This document shows, piece after piece, positions 47,521 to 57,459 of a stretch of DNA of 64,000 nt. The first letter of the stretch is position 1. Every line of letters starts with the position of its first letter. The DNA lies in the NCBI GenBank assembly GCA_039566865.1, contig CM076948.1:10861001-10925000 (forward strand), written 5' to 3'. A model generated the notes under the pieces. That model was not told the DNA's origin. It searched no databases and was given only the letters and a program-made list of their open reading frames with translations. This DNA is from Aurelia coerulea. Lineage: Eukaryota; Cnidaria; Scyphozoa; Semaeostomeae; Ulmaridae. A program made the position numbers and the translations under genes.

Positions 47521-49111
47521 CATTCATGCAACAAGGGCAGATTTTGTAATACAATAGCATCAGCTGCTTAATTTACACCTCAACTCAAAACGATTAGCGA
47601 CTGCGGACAAAGGACATTCTCTCAATCAGGAATTCAAAACAAACAAAGCCCCAAAAGGTGCCCCGAAACCAGCAGGGCGAACTCTCGTCTTGTGCACGCG
47701 AAAAGTGGCTTTTAAGAGAAGTTATGTGCTTATAAGGAAAGAAGAACGATAAATCTGAAGTTCTGCTTGGCTGATTTTGTTTATTTGATTCAGGACCAGA
47801 GCAGAAGGCATTGCAATTCTTGCCTGTGACTATGATATTTATGAAACAATTACTTCTCGGCTCCTGAATCGAATAAACAAAATCTGCCAGGCAGATATTT
47901 AGATTTACCCTCCTTCTTTCTTTACAAGCACATAGCTGCTCTTAACCCTATTCTACATGGGTAAATCAAGCACCACTTTCTCATGGGGGGGGGGGCTAAA
48001 AAGGCCCCCCAGATTTTCTAAGCAACCGCAGTGCCTATGGCAACGCAACTTGGTACACATGATTACCAAGCAATTATGATTCTAAAAATAGCATCATATG
48101 CTAATTGGTCACATGATCCGTTGCTAGGCAACGCAAAATCAATGGAAATTTGCTGATTTTGGCTCTCCTCCTAAAAACGTAATATTTTCAAACAAAAATA
48201 GTCAATAGATAATTTAAAGTCATAAATATGATACATATTGATTGTTCTTAATGAAAACTGTCAAAAATTATACTTTTAAAATTCTAATGTTATCACAGCT
48301 GTAAATCAAAGTCATGGTTGATACCTAAACAAATTAGTTGTTGCTTTATTGGCATTTTAAATACGTTTTTAGTAATAGCAACGATATGAATTTGATCTTT
48401 AATTGTTAATTAGTCAATTTCGATCATAATACACTAATTATTTCATATGTTTATCATAAATATGACGTCATAAATAAGTATGACGTCATATATCTTAAAT
48501 TTTGCTGATGTCAGGAAAATACAAAAATTTATATATCAAATGAAAGTAGACTTCAAGAAAAACTGATTCGTACCAATTGCATTGAAATCAGATGTGTATG
48601 AGAAAAGTTATGCATGTTTTACTGATTTTCTGAGAGACCTGTTGCCAAATATGGGCATGTAATAGTCACGTGACCAACTATATAACAATGAACTATCGTT
48701 AATTTGATGTTCCAGTGTTTTATCATGCTCAGTTATCCTGGCATGTTATCCTGGCATGTACAACTTACCTTGGAATAGAAACGGTCAGATTTATGGGGGA
48801 AGTATGGGAGATAATTAGTAATTACATGATAACTGTAATTACTAGTTACTAGATACTAGTTACTAGATAATGATTAGTAATTAAAGGAAGTATGGTTGGG
48901 GGGCCTTTTTTGCCCCCCCCCCCCATGTAGAATAGGGTTAAAAATCACCTTTTGCATGCACAAGGCAACAGTTTTCCCTACTGGTTTCGGGCAACTTCTG
49001 CGGCTACATAAATTTCCTTTGTCTGCAGTCGCTGATCGCTTTGAATTGAGGTGTCAGTCAAAAGCAAATGATGCTATTGTATTACAAAATCTGTCCTTGT
49101 TTATGCATGAA
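47521..49111. mobile_element. Second copy of the GGGCAGATTTTGTAATACAATAG family
   Basis: CATGCAACAAGGGCAGATTT TGTAATACAATAGCATCA is mirrored at 49060-49111. Arms are about 200 bases and share the CTCAACTCAAAACGATTAGC block with the copy at 12597-13846. Its middle is occupied by a piggyBac-like MITE. Confidence 0.75.
47946..48937. mobile_element. piggyBac-like MITE, intact TTAA sites
   Basis: CCCTATTCTACATGGG and its exact inverse with TTAA on both sides (47942-47945, 48938-48941). G/C-run hairpins (GGGGGGCTAAAAAGGCCCCC and GGGGGGCCTTTTTTGCCCCC) lie inside each end. The TTAA target and CCC-starting ends are piggyBac features. It is inserted in the 47521-49111 element. Confidence 0.85.
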
Positions 49112-49139
49112 TGATATGATGAGACAAAGCGTGTTCGGG

Positions 49140-52100
49140 AGCATAGCCGTCAAATCTTTTCTTTTGTCAAAAGCTCCCGTGGGGTTGTGACTCACGCTCT
49201 GATCAGATCGCATTTTCTCCTATGATTGACCAATCAGATGCCGTCGTTGTGTTTACTTCCGCGTTTCACAGCAAAACTTAGGCCATTTTCAGCCGTTTTG
49301 ACCACTCTCCGGAAAAAATCATTGCACGATCGGATAAATCGAATTTCGTCAAAATTTCAATTGGAGAAGATTCTCCATGCTTTGGACCATAAGTGTTTTC
49401 GGTATGGCTTTGCGATCACTAAAAATAGCAGAATTGTGGCATTTTTAAGCTCACTGCAGTCATTCATCGGTTACAGACGCTATGATTAGCAAAAAGAAGA
49501 GTAGAAAATTGAAAACCTGAAAAAGAACTAGTGCATACACATACCTCAGATGGATTTAATAACAAACATCCACTTTTTCTGCCGCGATCTACAGCGAGTT
49601 TCACCAGCAAATAACACAGTCAACAAAAATAGGCGCGAGAACTTGAATGATCAGCTACATTCCATCGTCGAGTGAGAACAGCATCCGATTCCAATGAACA
49701 GAAATATGAACAAATCAACGGTGAATAACGAATGCATGAACTTGCCATATGCTGAAGATTACGGGAGTAGCTGTACGTGCACTCTGGCCCAGAAAGAACA
49801 ATTTTGTGATGTCTTTTTCGATAAACCATCTGTGGATAAACCGTGCCACCATTCCTTTATCCAACTGCGGCTATCTGCACGCAGGCTAGATGGAAACCGG
49901 CAATAACATTACCAAAACGATGTACGAATTGATCGGTCACTTCCCATCTTTTATTGCAAGAAAAATATCTATCGTCTTATGGTCTAGCAGGCTAGCTAGC
50001 AGCTTCATGAAACAGAACTGAAATGCTAGGTTTAGTGTTCTTACGAATACGAATAACAAGAAGAAATGTACATCTTATTTTCATAACGAGTAAAAAAGAT
50101 CGATCTTTTCGACATTTGAAATACTATTTATAGAAACTCCTCATGTCAATTTCACATTTTGGGCGGATATCATCAAAAGTATTTTATCTTTTAGAAGTCC
50201 TTCGTTAGAAAATCACCCCTTCACAGTGAAGCAACACAGTAGCATCAAAGCAAAGTTGGGCAGTTTGCAAACTCATTGCCCATTCATGGAAGAAAACCCC
50301 TATTTTTGTAAGATTCTACAACTTTCATCCAATAAAGAAAGCTCCTCAAAATTCTCACTTTCTGAGTACAAAATATTTCGTAAGAGTTTCTTAAAAGTTC
50401 CCTCAAATTTCTATCGGTGGTGTAGGATCTCTGGGATCTCCTGTGCCTTAGACAAAAATTGTGCGGCAAATTATGAAATCATGCCACAATAGTGTACACT
50501 CATTTTTTTTATAAGAAACCCCTTATAAGAAACGGTAGGCTCAATTTTTGGAAAGCTAAGAAACAACCTTAACTGAATTGAAAAAGGCTAAGAAACTTCT
50601 GTAATTTTCAGTTTTGATTTTCCTGTCACACTCAAAAATATCTTGACATTGTACAGTTATAGCAACTGTTTGGACATTTTGAGTGCGAATCATGTTATTT
50701 ACTCGTTTTGAGAGACTTACTAAGTAATTTGGGAGCCCTTTAGACAAGACAAAATCAACTCTAAACTTCCGGCAATAAAAATATAAGAAACATGTAAGAA
50801 ACTTGTGGTAGCAAAATGGCCCAAAAACTTAAGAAACTGCCTACCAGCCCCGGACCTTAGTTTCTTATAAAAAAAAATGAGTGTAGATCACATACGAAGT
50901 CTCATGTAAGAAATTACTAAATGAAAAGTGAAGTTATTATGTTCCAGTTTCAAAGATTTTATATTTTAGGTGACCCGAGAGTTCAGTTTCTTGACATTTT
51001 TCCTATGATAGCGGACCTCTTGAAGGAAACCGTTGCTGCCTCTTCCATAAATTAGGAAAATCTATTAGAAGCGATGAAAGGTCATTTCAAATTTAATGAA
51101 CTTTTTCAAAGTAAGTTATGAGTTGCAAAAAAAATTTCAACCAGAAATTGCAATACCAACTCAACTATTACTAAAAAGCAATAATTTTTGTTATTATTTC
51201 GTTTTTTAACAATTCATTGGTTCAAAATGTGGTTCTGAATGAACGTCGACAAACTGTCAGTTGGAATTTTGAAAATTTGGGAACCTTACAAGAAACTTTT
51301 TTATTAGAATCAAGCCTAAAGTAAATATAACATTTTGGAAACTGAAACAAATAAATTTCACTTTTCGTTTGGTAACTTCTTACATGAGATTTCGTATGTG
51401 ATCTACACTGTTGTGGCATGATTTCATAATTTGCTGCACAATTTTTGTCTAAGGCACAGGAGATCCCAGAGATCCTGCACCACCGATAGAAATTTGAGAG
51501 AACTTTTAAGAAACTCTTACGAAACATTTTGTACTCAGAAAGTGAGAATTTTGAGGAGCTTTCTTTATTGGATGAAAGTTGTAGAATCTTACAAAAATAG
51601 GGGTTTTTTTCCATGAATGGGCAATGAGTTTGCAAACTGCCCAACTTTGCTTTGATGCTACTGTGTTGCTTCACTGCGAAGGGGTGATTTTCTAACGAAG
51701 GACTTCTAAAAGATAAAATATTTTTGATGATATCCGCCCAAAATGTGAAATTGACATGAGGAGTTTCTATAAATAGTATTTCAAATGTCGAAAAGATCGA
51801 TCTTTTTTACTCGTTATGAAAATAAGATGTACATTTCTTCTTGTTATTCGTATTCGTAAGCACACTAAACCTAGCATTTCAGTTCTGTTTCATGAAGCTG
51901 CTAGCTAGCCTGCTAGACCATAAGACGATAGATATTTTTCTTGCAATAAAAGATGGGAAGTGACCGATCAATTCGTACATCGTTTTGGTAATGTTATTGC
52001 CGGTTTCCATCTAGCCTGCGTGCAGATAGCCGCAGTTGGATAAAGGAATGGTGGCACGGTTTATCCACAGATGGTTTATCGAAAAAGACATCACAAAATT

Positions 52101-52760
52101 GTTCTTTCTGGGCCAGAGTGCACGTACAGCTACTCCCGTAATCTTCAGCATATGGCAAGTTCATGTATTCGTTATTCACCGTTGATTTATTCATATTTCT
52201 GTTCATTGGAATCGGATGCTGTTCTCACTCGACGATGGAATGTAGCTGATCATTCAAGTTCTCGCGCCTATTTTTGTTGACTGTGTTATTTGCTGGTGAA
52301 ACTCGCTGTAGATCGCGGCAGAAAAAGTGGATGTTTGTTATTAAATCCATCTGAGGTATGTGTATGCACTAGTTCTTTTTCAGGTTTTCAATTTTCTACT
52401 CTTCTTTTTGCTAATCATAGCGTCTGTAACCGATGAATGACTGCAGTGAGCTTAAAAATGCCACAATTCTGCTATTTTTAGTGATCGCAAAGCCATACCG
52501 AAAACACTTATGGTCCAAAGCATGGAGAATCTTCTCCAATTGAAATTTTGACGAAATTCGATTTATCCGATCGTGCAATGATTTTTTCCGGAGAGTGGTC
52601 AAAAAGGCTGAAAATGGCCTAAGTTTTGCTGTGAAACGCGGAAGTAAACACAACGACGGCATCTGATTGGTCAATCATAGGAGAAAATGCGATCTGATCA
52701 GAGCGTGAGTCACAACCCCACGGGAGCTTTTGACAAAAGAAAAGATTTGACGGCTATGCT
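49140..52760. mobile_element. 3.6-kb element with very long arms, 9-bp target duplication
   Basis: It starts AGCATAGCCGTCAAATC and ends in the exact inverse; GTGTTCGGG is directly duplicated outside (49131-49139, 52761-52769). The outer 1.36 kb of each arm (49140-50496 and 51402-52760) differ at only a few positions, and a more diverged inner part extends the arms to about 50960 and 51310. Small open frames in the arms (49226-49489 and its mirror, and others) appear twice because of the palindrome and have no recognised domain. Long arms with 9-bp duplications fit Mutator/fold-back elements. Confidence 0.85.
50497..50883. mobile_element. TA-inserted MITE in the left arm of the 3.6-kb element
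   Basis: CACTCATTTTTTTTATAAGA and the inverse end, TA on both sides. The matching point of the right arm (about 51402) reads AGTGTAGATC without the insert, which gives the empty site exactly. Confidence 0.9.
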
Positions 52761-52999
52761 GTGTTCGGGTTCTTGTTGTTCTATTTATGGATCGATATTA
52801 ACTCTGCCATAGACTCTGCCTACTAACCAAGAAAAGTGGGGCAAAGAGTAATCTATAAATAGCACAAAGAAAACACCTACGCAAACTATAGTTTCTCTTG
52901 CTAAACAATATCCAGGCATGAGCCGAAATCATCAAATAAAATAGGCTAATTTTTGACAGCATATGCAGCTCTTGCTTTCAATATTCATCTCTTTCAACT

Positions 53000-53022
53000 A
53001 AACTAAACTAAACTAAACTAAA
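53000..53022. repeat. (ACTAA)n microsatellite
   Basis: ACTAAACTAAACTAAACTAA, about five units. Confidence 0.8.
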
Positions 53023-53445
53023 TGTTGTTTTGGTGACCTTTTATAAAACAAAAACTATGATACTGGGTCTACATTTAAAAAATATTCCTTTGCATCATGA
53101 TGCAGCTATAAGCTGTAATTTTAACCATTTTGTATTAAAAGAACAGAAGTCGCCACAGTAGTATTATTCGTGTACAAGAGATAAACAAGGAAAGTAAAAC
53201 GAGAAAGGACATGGAAACAAAGTTTTGGCAAGATTTTTTATTGTTTAGGCAAAAGACAATTAATTGTTTTCTTAGAAAATTTGTTGCAACAAATTGTAAA
53301 AGCTGTTGCAGATGCTTTTTGCATACCTAGTATAATTGCTGTTCTTGATCATGGAACGTAAAGAGAAAGGAAAAATACAGCGGTAGTTCTCTTACGCATT
53401 GAAAATTGTGATCTGCCGCGGAAAAAGCAAATAGAATACACTTAC

Positions 53446-53574
53446 TTTGTTCAAACTCGCATCAATAATAAGATAATCGATTCTGCAGATATTCGTCTCA
53501 TCAGATCCCAAAAATGCATCATTTTCACCAGTAACCATGCATTGGAAAACAATGAAATAATTTGAAACAGGCAT
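53446..53574 (-). CDS. ESRP-like protein, exon 1 (start)
   Basis: ATG at 53574 and 43 codons to the strong donor AAA|GTAAGTG (phase 0). It codes MPVSNYFIVFQCMVTGENDA, then FLGSDETNICRIDYLIIDAS and LNK. From memory, human ESRP1 begins with a hydrophobic strand DYLVVLFG and has LGSDE at about residue 23; here LGSDE is at residues 22-26, so start and spacing agree. The first strand lacks the DxE of active DEDDh exonucleases (it has FQC), in line with a non-catalytic domain. No upstream in-frame ATG is seen close by; an untranslated leader or 5' exon further right is possible. Confidence 0.65.
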
Positions 53575-54039
53575 CGCAGTTTTCGGCCTTGCTTGCTGTT
53601 CTTTTCACATGAGGTAGAGCAGGTCTGTATTTAGTGAGCTCTCCATCAATTATTATATTCCTTCCTCAATGTTGTATGCAGGTGATGTTGAAGCAAAGTT
53701 GTAGAGAAACTTCCTGTCCACGGTGGCTGAGCACAGCTAAGGAAGAAATTAATAGTAATGCTCAGTACTATATTGTGTGTCTGCATTTTTATCAGGCATG
53801 TAAATAGTGTGGAGAAAGGGAACTAATTACTCGATTATTTATATAAATCCATCCGAGAAAAGGCCTTTTGTTGTTCGTCAATGAAACCAGAGAGAATGAC
53901 ATGTTTTGTTTGTAACAGGACTCTAATCGGTAGCCTAGTGAATCGTGAATAGCAATTGACTTGAATTACGTCATCGGGGATATGGGTTTCCAAACATTAC
54001 CTCATCAACTCTGAGGTGGAGGGCTGATCCATAAAGCTG
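53575..54039. other. Presumed 5' flank of the ESRP-like gene
   Basis: No second gene, no clear TATA box. AT-rich DNA with no strong repeat until the MITE at 54049. Confidence 0.4.
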
Positions 54040-54048
54040 GGCACAGGG

Positions 54049-54216
54049 TACCCTGGGTACCAGAGCCAAAAAAAATAAAATTAAAAATTTGGAAAAGGAA
54101 GGAAGAGAGAAGGAAGAAAGGAGGTAATGTTTGAGGGTAGATCCAACTTTCTTTCCTTCTTTACTTTTTTTTATATTTTTTACTTTATTATTTTTTTGGC
54201 TCTGGTACCCAGGGTA
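54049..54216. mobile_element. MITE with TACCCTGGGTACCAGAGCC ends
   Basis: TACCCTGGGTACCAGAGCCA and the inverse; GGCACAGGG is directly duplicated outside (54040-54048, 54217-54225). The core is purine-rich on one side and pyrimidine-rich on the other. Confidence 0.85.
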
Positions 54217-54627
54217 GGCACAGGGAGGCACTCAGCATATTAGCATACGGGGGGTCAGTCCAAGAAATGTTCAGGCAACCCAAAATTATCAGTTTAGCTT
54301 CATTGCAACCCAAAAATATCAGCTCATTTTATACTTTGACATCTGCAAAAGAGCATAAAAGATCCTGAAACAATGCAAATTGCTGAGGCCAGGATTGCCT
54401 CGAAAGAACCCAGAAATATTATTTTGACTATATTTGATGCCCAAAAATACCAAGGCAATAATTCGAGTTTATGTTGGACCTAAAAATATCACTAACCAAT
54501 ACTCTGACCACAAAATATCGGACTTACCTCCCCGTATGTGCATGTGCCGAGTGCCCCCCTGGGGAGTTGGGCTAATCACTCCCTCTTACCTAAACATACT
54601 GCGCTTACATCCGTGCAGGTTTACCAC

Positions 54628-55293
54628 CCGGGGGGGGGGGTACTCCAATAGACCTTTTAGTTATTCTACAAAAGAGCCTGGATCGAGCGTTATTTTTTAC
54701 GCGAGGCTCGATAAAGTGGTGTTAAGAGCTTCTATCACTATTGTGCAAATTCGAAAATTCTACAAAGTGAACTTGGTAGAATTTTCGAATATGCACAATA
54801 TTGATAAAAGCTCTAACGCCACTCTATCGAACCTCGTGTATAAAAATAACGCTCGATCCAGGCTCTTTTGTAGAATAGCTAAAAGATCTATTGTGGCCTG
54901 ACAGGGGGACCAGTCAGAGTTAAAGAGGGCCAAAGCAAAATTTTTGAAAACTACCCTCAAACGGAAGTATTTTTTACAGAAACCCCAAATGGTAGTTCGT
55001 GGACCTAAAATTGGGCCATTTGGTAGCATCTAGTAGTGAAATTTTTCTGCAGTTTTGCAACATTTTCTAGTGTAAAAACTGATTGAAGAAAGCAAGAAAA
55101 TTTCAAAATTTATTGATAATTATTGCTGGAACGACCATATTGCCATGCGGAGGAGCTTACTAAGTTGAAATCTTATAACTGGCCAGGAATCTTGAAATAC
55201 CCACACTTGGTAGTATATGTTTGACAAATATGGCCATTTGGTAGCCATTTCGTTAGACCCTCAAACCGACTGGAGTACCCCCCCCCCCTGGGG
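54628..55293. mobile_element. hAT-like MITE, second copy of the 10066 family
   Basis: CCGGGGGGGGGGTACTCC at the left and GGAGTACCCCCC...GGGG at the right, with TTTACCAC/TTTACCAT outside (one mismatch in eight). The interior from 54891 matches 10086 onward (TTGTGGCCTGACAGGGGG). It is enlarged by the insertion at 54651-54888. Confidence 0.85.
54651..54888. mobile_element. 238-bp fold-back inserted in a hAT-like MITE
   Basis: Almost the whole insert is a palindrome (GACCTTTTAGTTATTCTACA ... inverse ... AAAGATC) with TA on each side. The first copy of the host MITE (10082-10092, ACTCAAATTGTGG) shows the uninterrupted sequence. Confidence 0.85.
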
Positions 55294-55530
55294 TTTACCA
55301 TGAGTACTACAGTAGTATTGTAGTTTATACTACTTATAACAAGTTGGCAAAACACTACACACAAAGTTTCTGGTTAATATAATCGATTATGCATATGTCA
55401 CAAAGCAAGTATGCGGCTTTGGCTGTTTGGGAACAATGAAACACCATCATCATCAAATTCACTAAATTTCACCTGCAAATGCTAGGTTGGAAGTGCATAG
55501 ATCCAGCTTCTACCCCCCTTCTACCAACCA

Positions 55531-55668
55531 TTAGACCTGCCCCAAGTCTCGTTCGTTATCGTATTCGGGCCCACTCGGTTGGCAGCAGTGAGGTCGCTCC
55601 ACTCTCGCAGCTCACTGCCAACCGAGTGGGCCCGAATACGATAACGAACGAGACTTGGAGCAAGTCTA
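55531..55668. mobile_element. 138-bp near-perfect hairpin MITE
   Basis: The arm CCAAGTCTCGTTCGTTATCG TATTCGGGCCCACTCGGTTG GCAG is mirrored exactly after a loop of about 27 bases. ACCAACCA stands on both sides (55523-55530, 55669-55676), an 8-bp duplication. Confidence 0.85.
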
Positions 55669-55904
55669 ACCAACCATCGAAAAAGCCTCTCTTCCACTGG
55701 GGGGGGGGGCCGAATTTTCCAGAAATCAAAGGCAGTCTGTCCCATCGATAATTTGCTTCATGCAAAGGAAGCAAAGTTATTCATGCTTTTTCATGACCAT
55801 GGAAATTATGCATGAATGACCTTGCCCTTGTTGAAAAAAGGAAATTAGGGTAAATTTGTGAAATATTGAATAGAGATCTTTATCAATTCCATTTCTTTCG
55901 TTTT

Positions 55905-56939
55905 AAGTAATTGATCTACAACTTTGCCAAGTCTGATCAAGGGCGCCTACCTAGTAGGAAGTGTGTTTATTCCCAGTACTGTAGAGTAATGGGTGTCCTG
56001 TGACCCAGTACAGAGAGTGTACTAAAACCGTACCTTGACCCAGAAGTACACAGAGTCAGTCCTCTCAAGGTCAAGATGACGTATGAATAACTTTGTGGTT
56101 TCAAATTCCGGTGTTATGAAACACGATATCAACTGTTTACGATCTGGCCACAGGGAATCAGACAGCGTGATTTTTGATTGGTCAACTCTAATAGACGTTA
56201 GAATTTGAAAATCCCAGTAACAAGAAAAACTTATTATATAAAAGTTTTATATTATAGTATTATATACAAGTATTATATACAGTTTATTATGATATACAAA
56301 GATTAACAGGACTGGGACATAGGACACCGCGTAAAGTACCGTGAATAAACACACTTCCTACAAGGTAGGCGCCCTTGGTCTGATTGAAAAAGCTAGGCTA
56401 GATTTCCTGCAATCGAATTTCGTATTTCTGTTTACTTTTCGACAGCGAAATGGAGAAACCTTGGTCAACAGATTACCATGCTATGAAGCACGCTTGCAAA
56501 AGCTCAGGCTTGAAATAACTTTCAGAAGTTTTTCCATTAGCAAACAAATGAACTCCATCATTTGGGAATACCATACGCAGGTCTCAAAAGTCATCCTTAG
56601 TGCGCTTGTAAAAGTATCATTTGCATCTATTGATTAAAAATTACTGATTTTTACCAGCAACTTCACGAAACCATGCTTTGGGTGTCTTTTGAGACTTTCA
56701 TAAGCATTCACAGATTATCATATTCTTTTAGAGTCCACAATGAGCATAGATCTTAGACCAAGAACTAATTTTTTGCAAAAACATTCTACGGGGATTCAAA
56801 TCGTTCTGCATGGGCTAAACTGTTGACCAACGCTTTTCCCTTTCGATGTCGAAAAGTAAACAGAAATGTAAAATTCGATTGCAGGAAATCTAGCCTAGCT
56901 TTTTCAGTCAGACTTGGCAAAGTTGTAGATCAACTACTT
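55905..56939. mobile_element. Inverted-end element with a nested MITE in its left arm
   Basis: AAGTAATTGATCTACAACTT TGCCAAGTCTGA ... AAAAAGCTAGGCTAGATTTC CTGCAATCGAATTT is mirrored at 56845-56939 (arms about 110 bases without the insert). A truncated relative is at 42340-42790. The 98-codon frame inside is not supported. Confidence 0.8.
55938..56377. mobile_element. Nested MITE, CAAGGGCGCCTACC ends
   Basis: CAAGGGCGCCTACCTAGTAG GAAGTGTGTTTATTC is mirrored at the right. GTCTGAT is duplicated outside (55931-55937, 56378-56384). The intact right arm of the host (CCAAGTCTGACTGAAAAAG) is the empty site. Confidence 0.9.
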
Positions 56940-57459
56940 AGCTAAAGATGGAGCGACAAAAAATCAAAACTTTTTCGAGTAGTTTTGGAGGTAAATCCAC
57001 TTTTCTGAAATCAGCAAAAATATTTGCGAATCCAGGGTTGACGGAAACATTGCGATTTATACACCTTTCGATTGCCCAGATTATACAGAACAAGATCATT
57101 TTTACAGCTTTTCGATAGGCCGAATAATATTGGAGAAATTAACTGTTTTCTGAGGAGAGTGGTTTTGCAAAACGGCATCTCGCTGTGCACTAGAGCGGAA
57201 AGCAGAGTTACCTTAAAATAGGGTATGTACGGTATGCCACAACAGTATAACAACCATTTACATATTCCAAACCATCTGTCAACATTGCGAAGAAAACATT
57301 TTTAGAATATGCACAAATTGTAACTGTTCAGTGTAAATCAACTGTTTGAACAAAGATACTCGCATACTTTTATATAAGAAACTAAGAATTTGAGCCAGTC
57401 TTGAAAGTTTCTTTAGATTATCAGATTTTGAATTTTCAGATTTTCTGTCAACGCATGGA

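Larger units (their letters stand above)
10945..53574 (-). other. Gene span: ESRP/Fusilli-like, five exons
   Basis: Exons 129, 129, 214, 90 and 170 bases join to 732 bases (243 codons plus stop) with no frame conflict. Introns: 33675-53445, 19695-33545, 18282-19480, 11115-18191, all GT-AG. The product aligns along its length with the N-terminal domain of epithelial splicing regulatory proteins. Shared landmarks are LGSDE near residue 22, an SDGxLHxRQxLHP block and an FYDVRKEYRK block. In known ESRPs this ribonuclease-H-like domain precedes three RNA-recognition motifs, which are not found in this window. The introns are almost wholly mobile elements and repeats. Confidence 0.65.

Noticed and set aside
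49226..52674. Paired small frames (87, 70, 88 codons) in the arms of the 3.6-kb element
   Set aside because: They appear twice only because the arms mirror each other; no domains and no codon-level conservation can be shown from two nearly identical copies.
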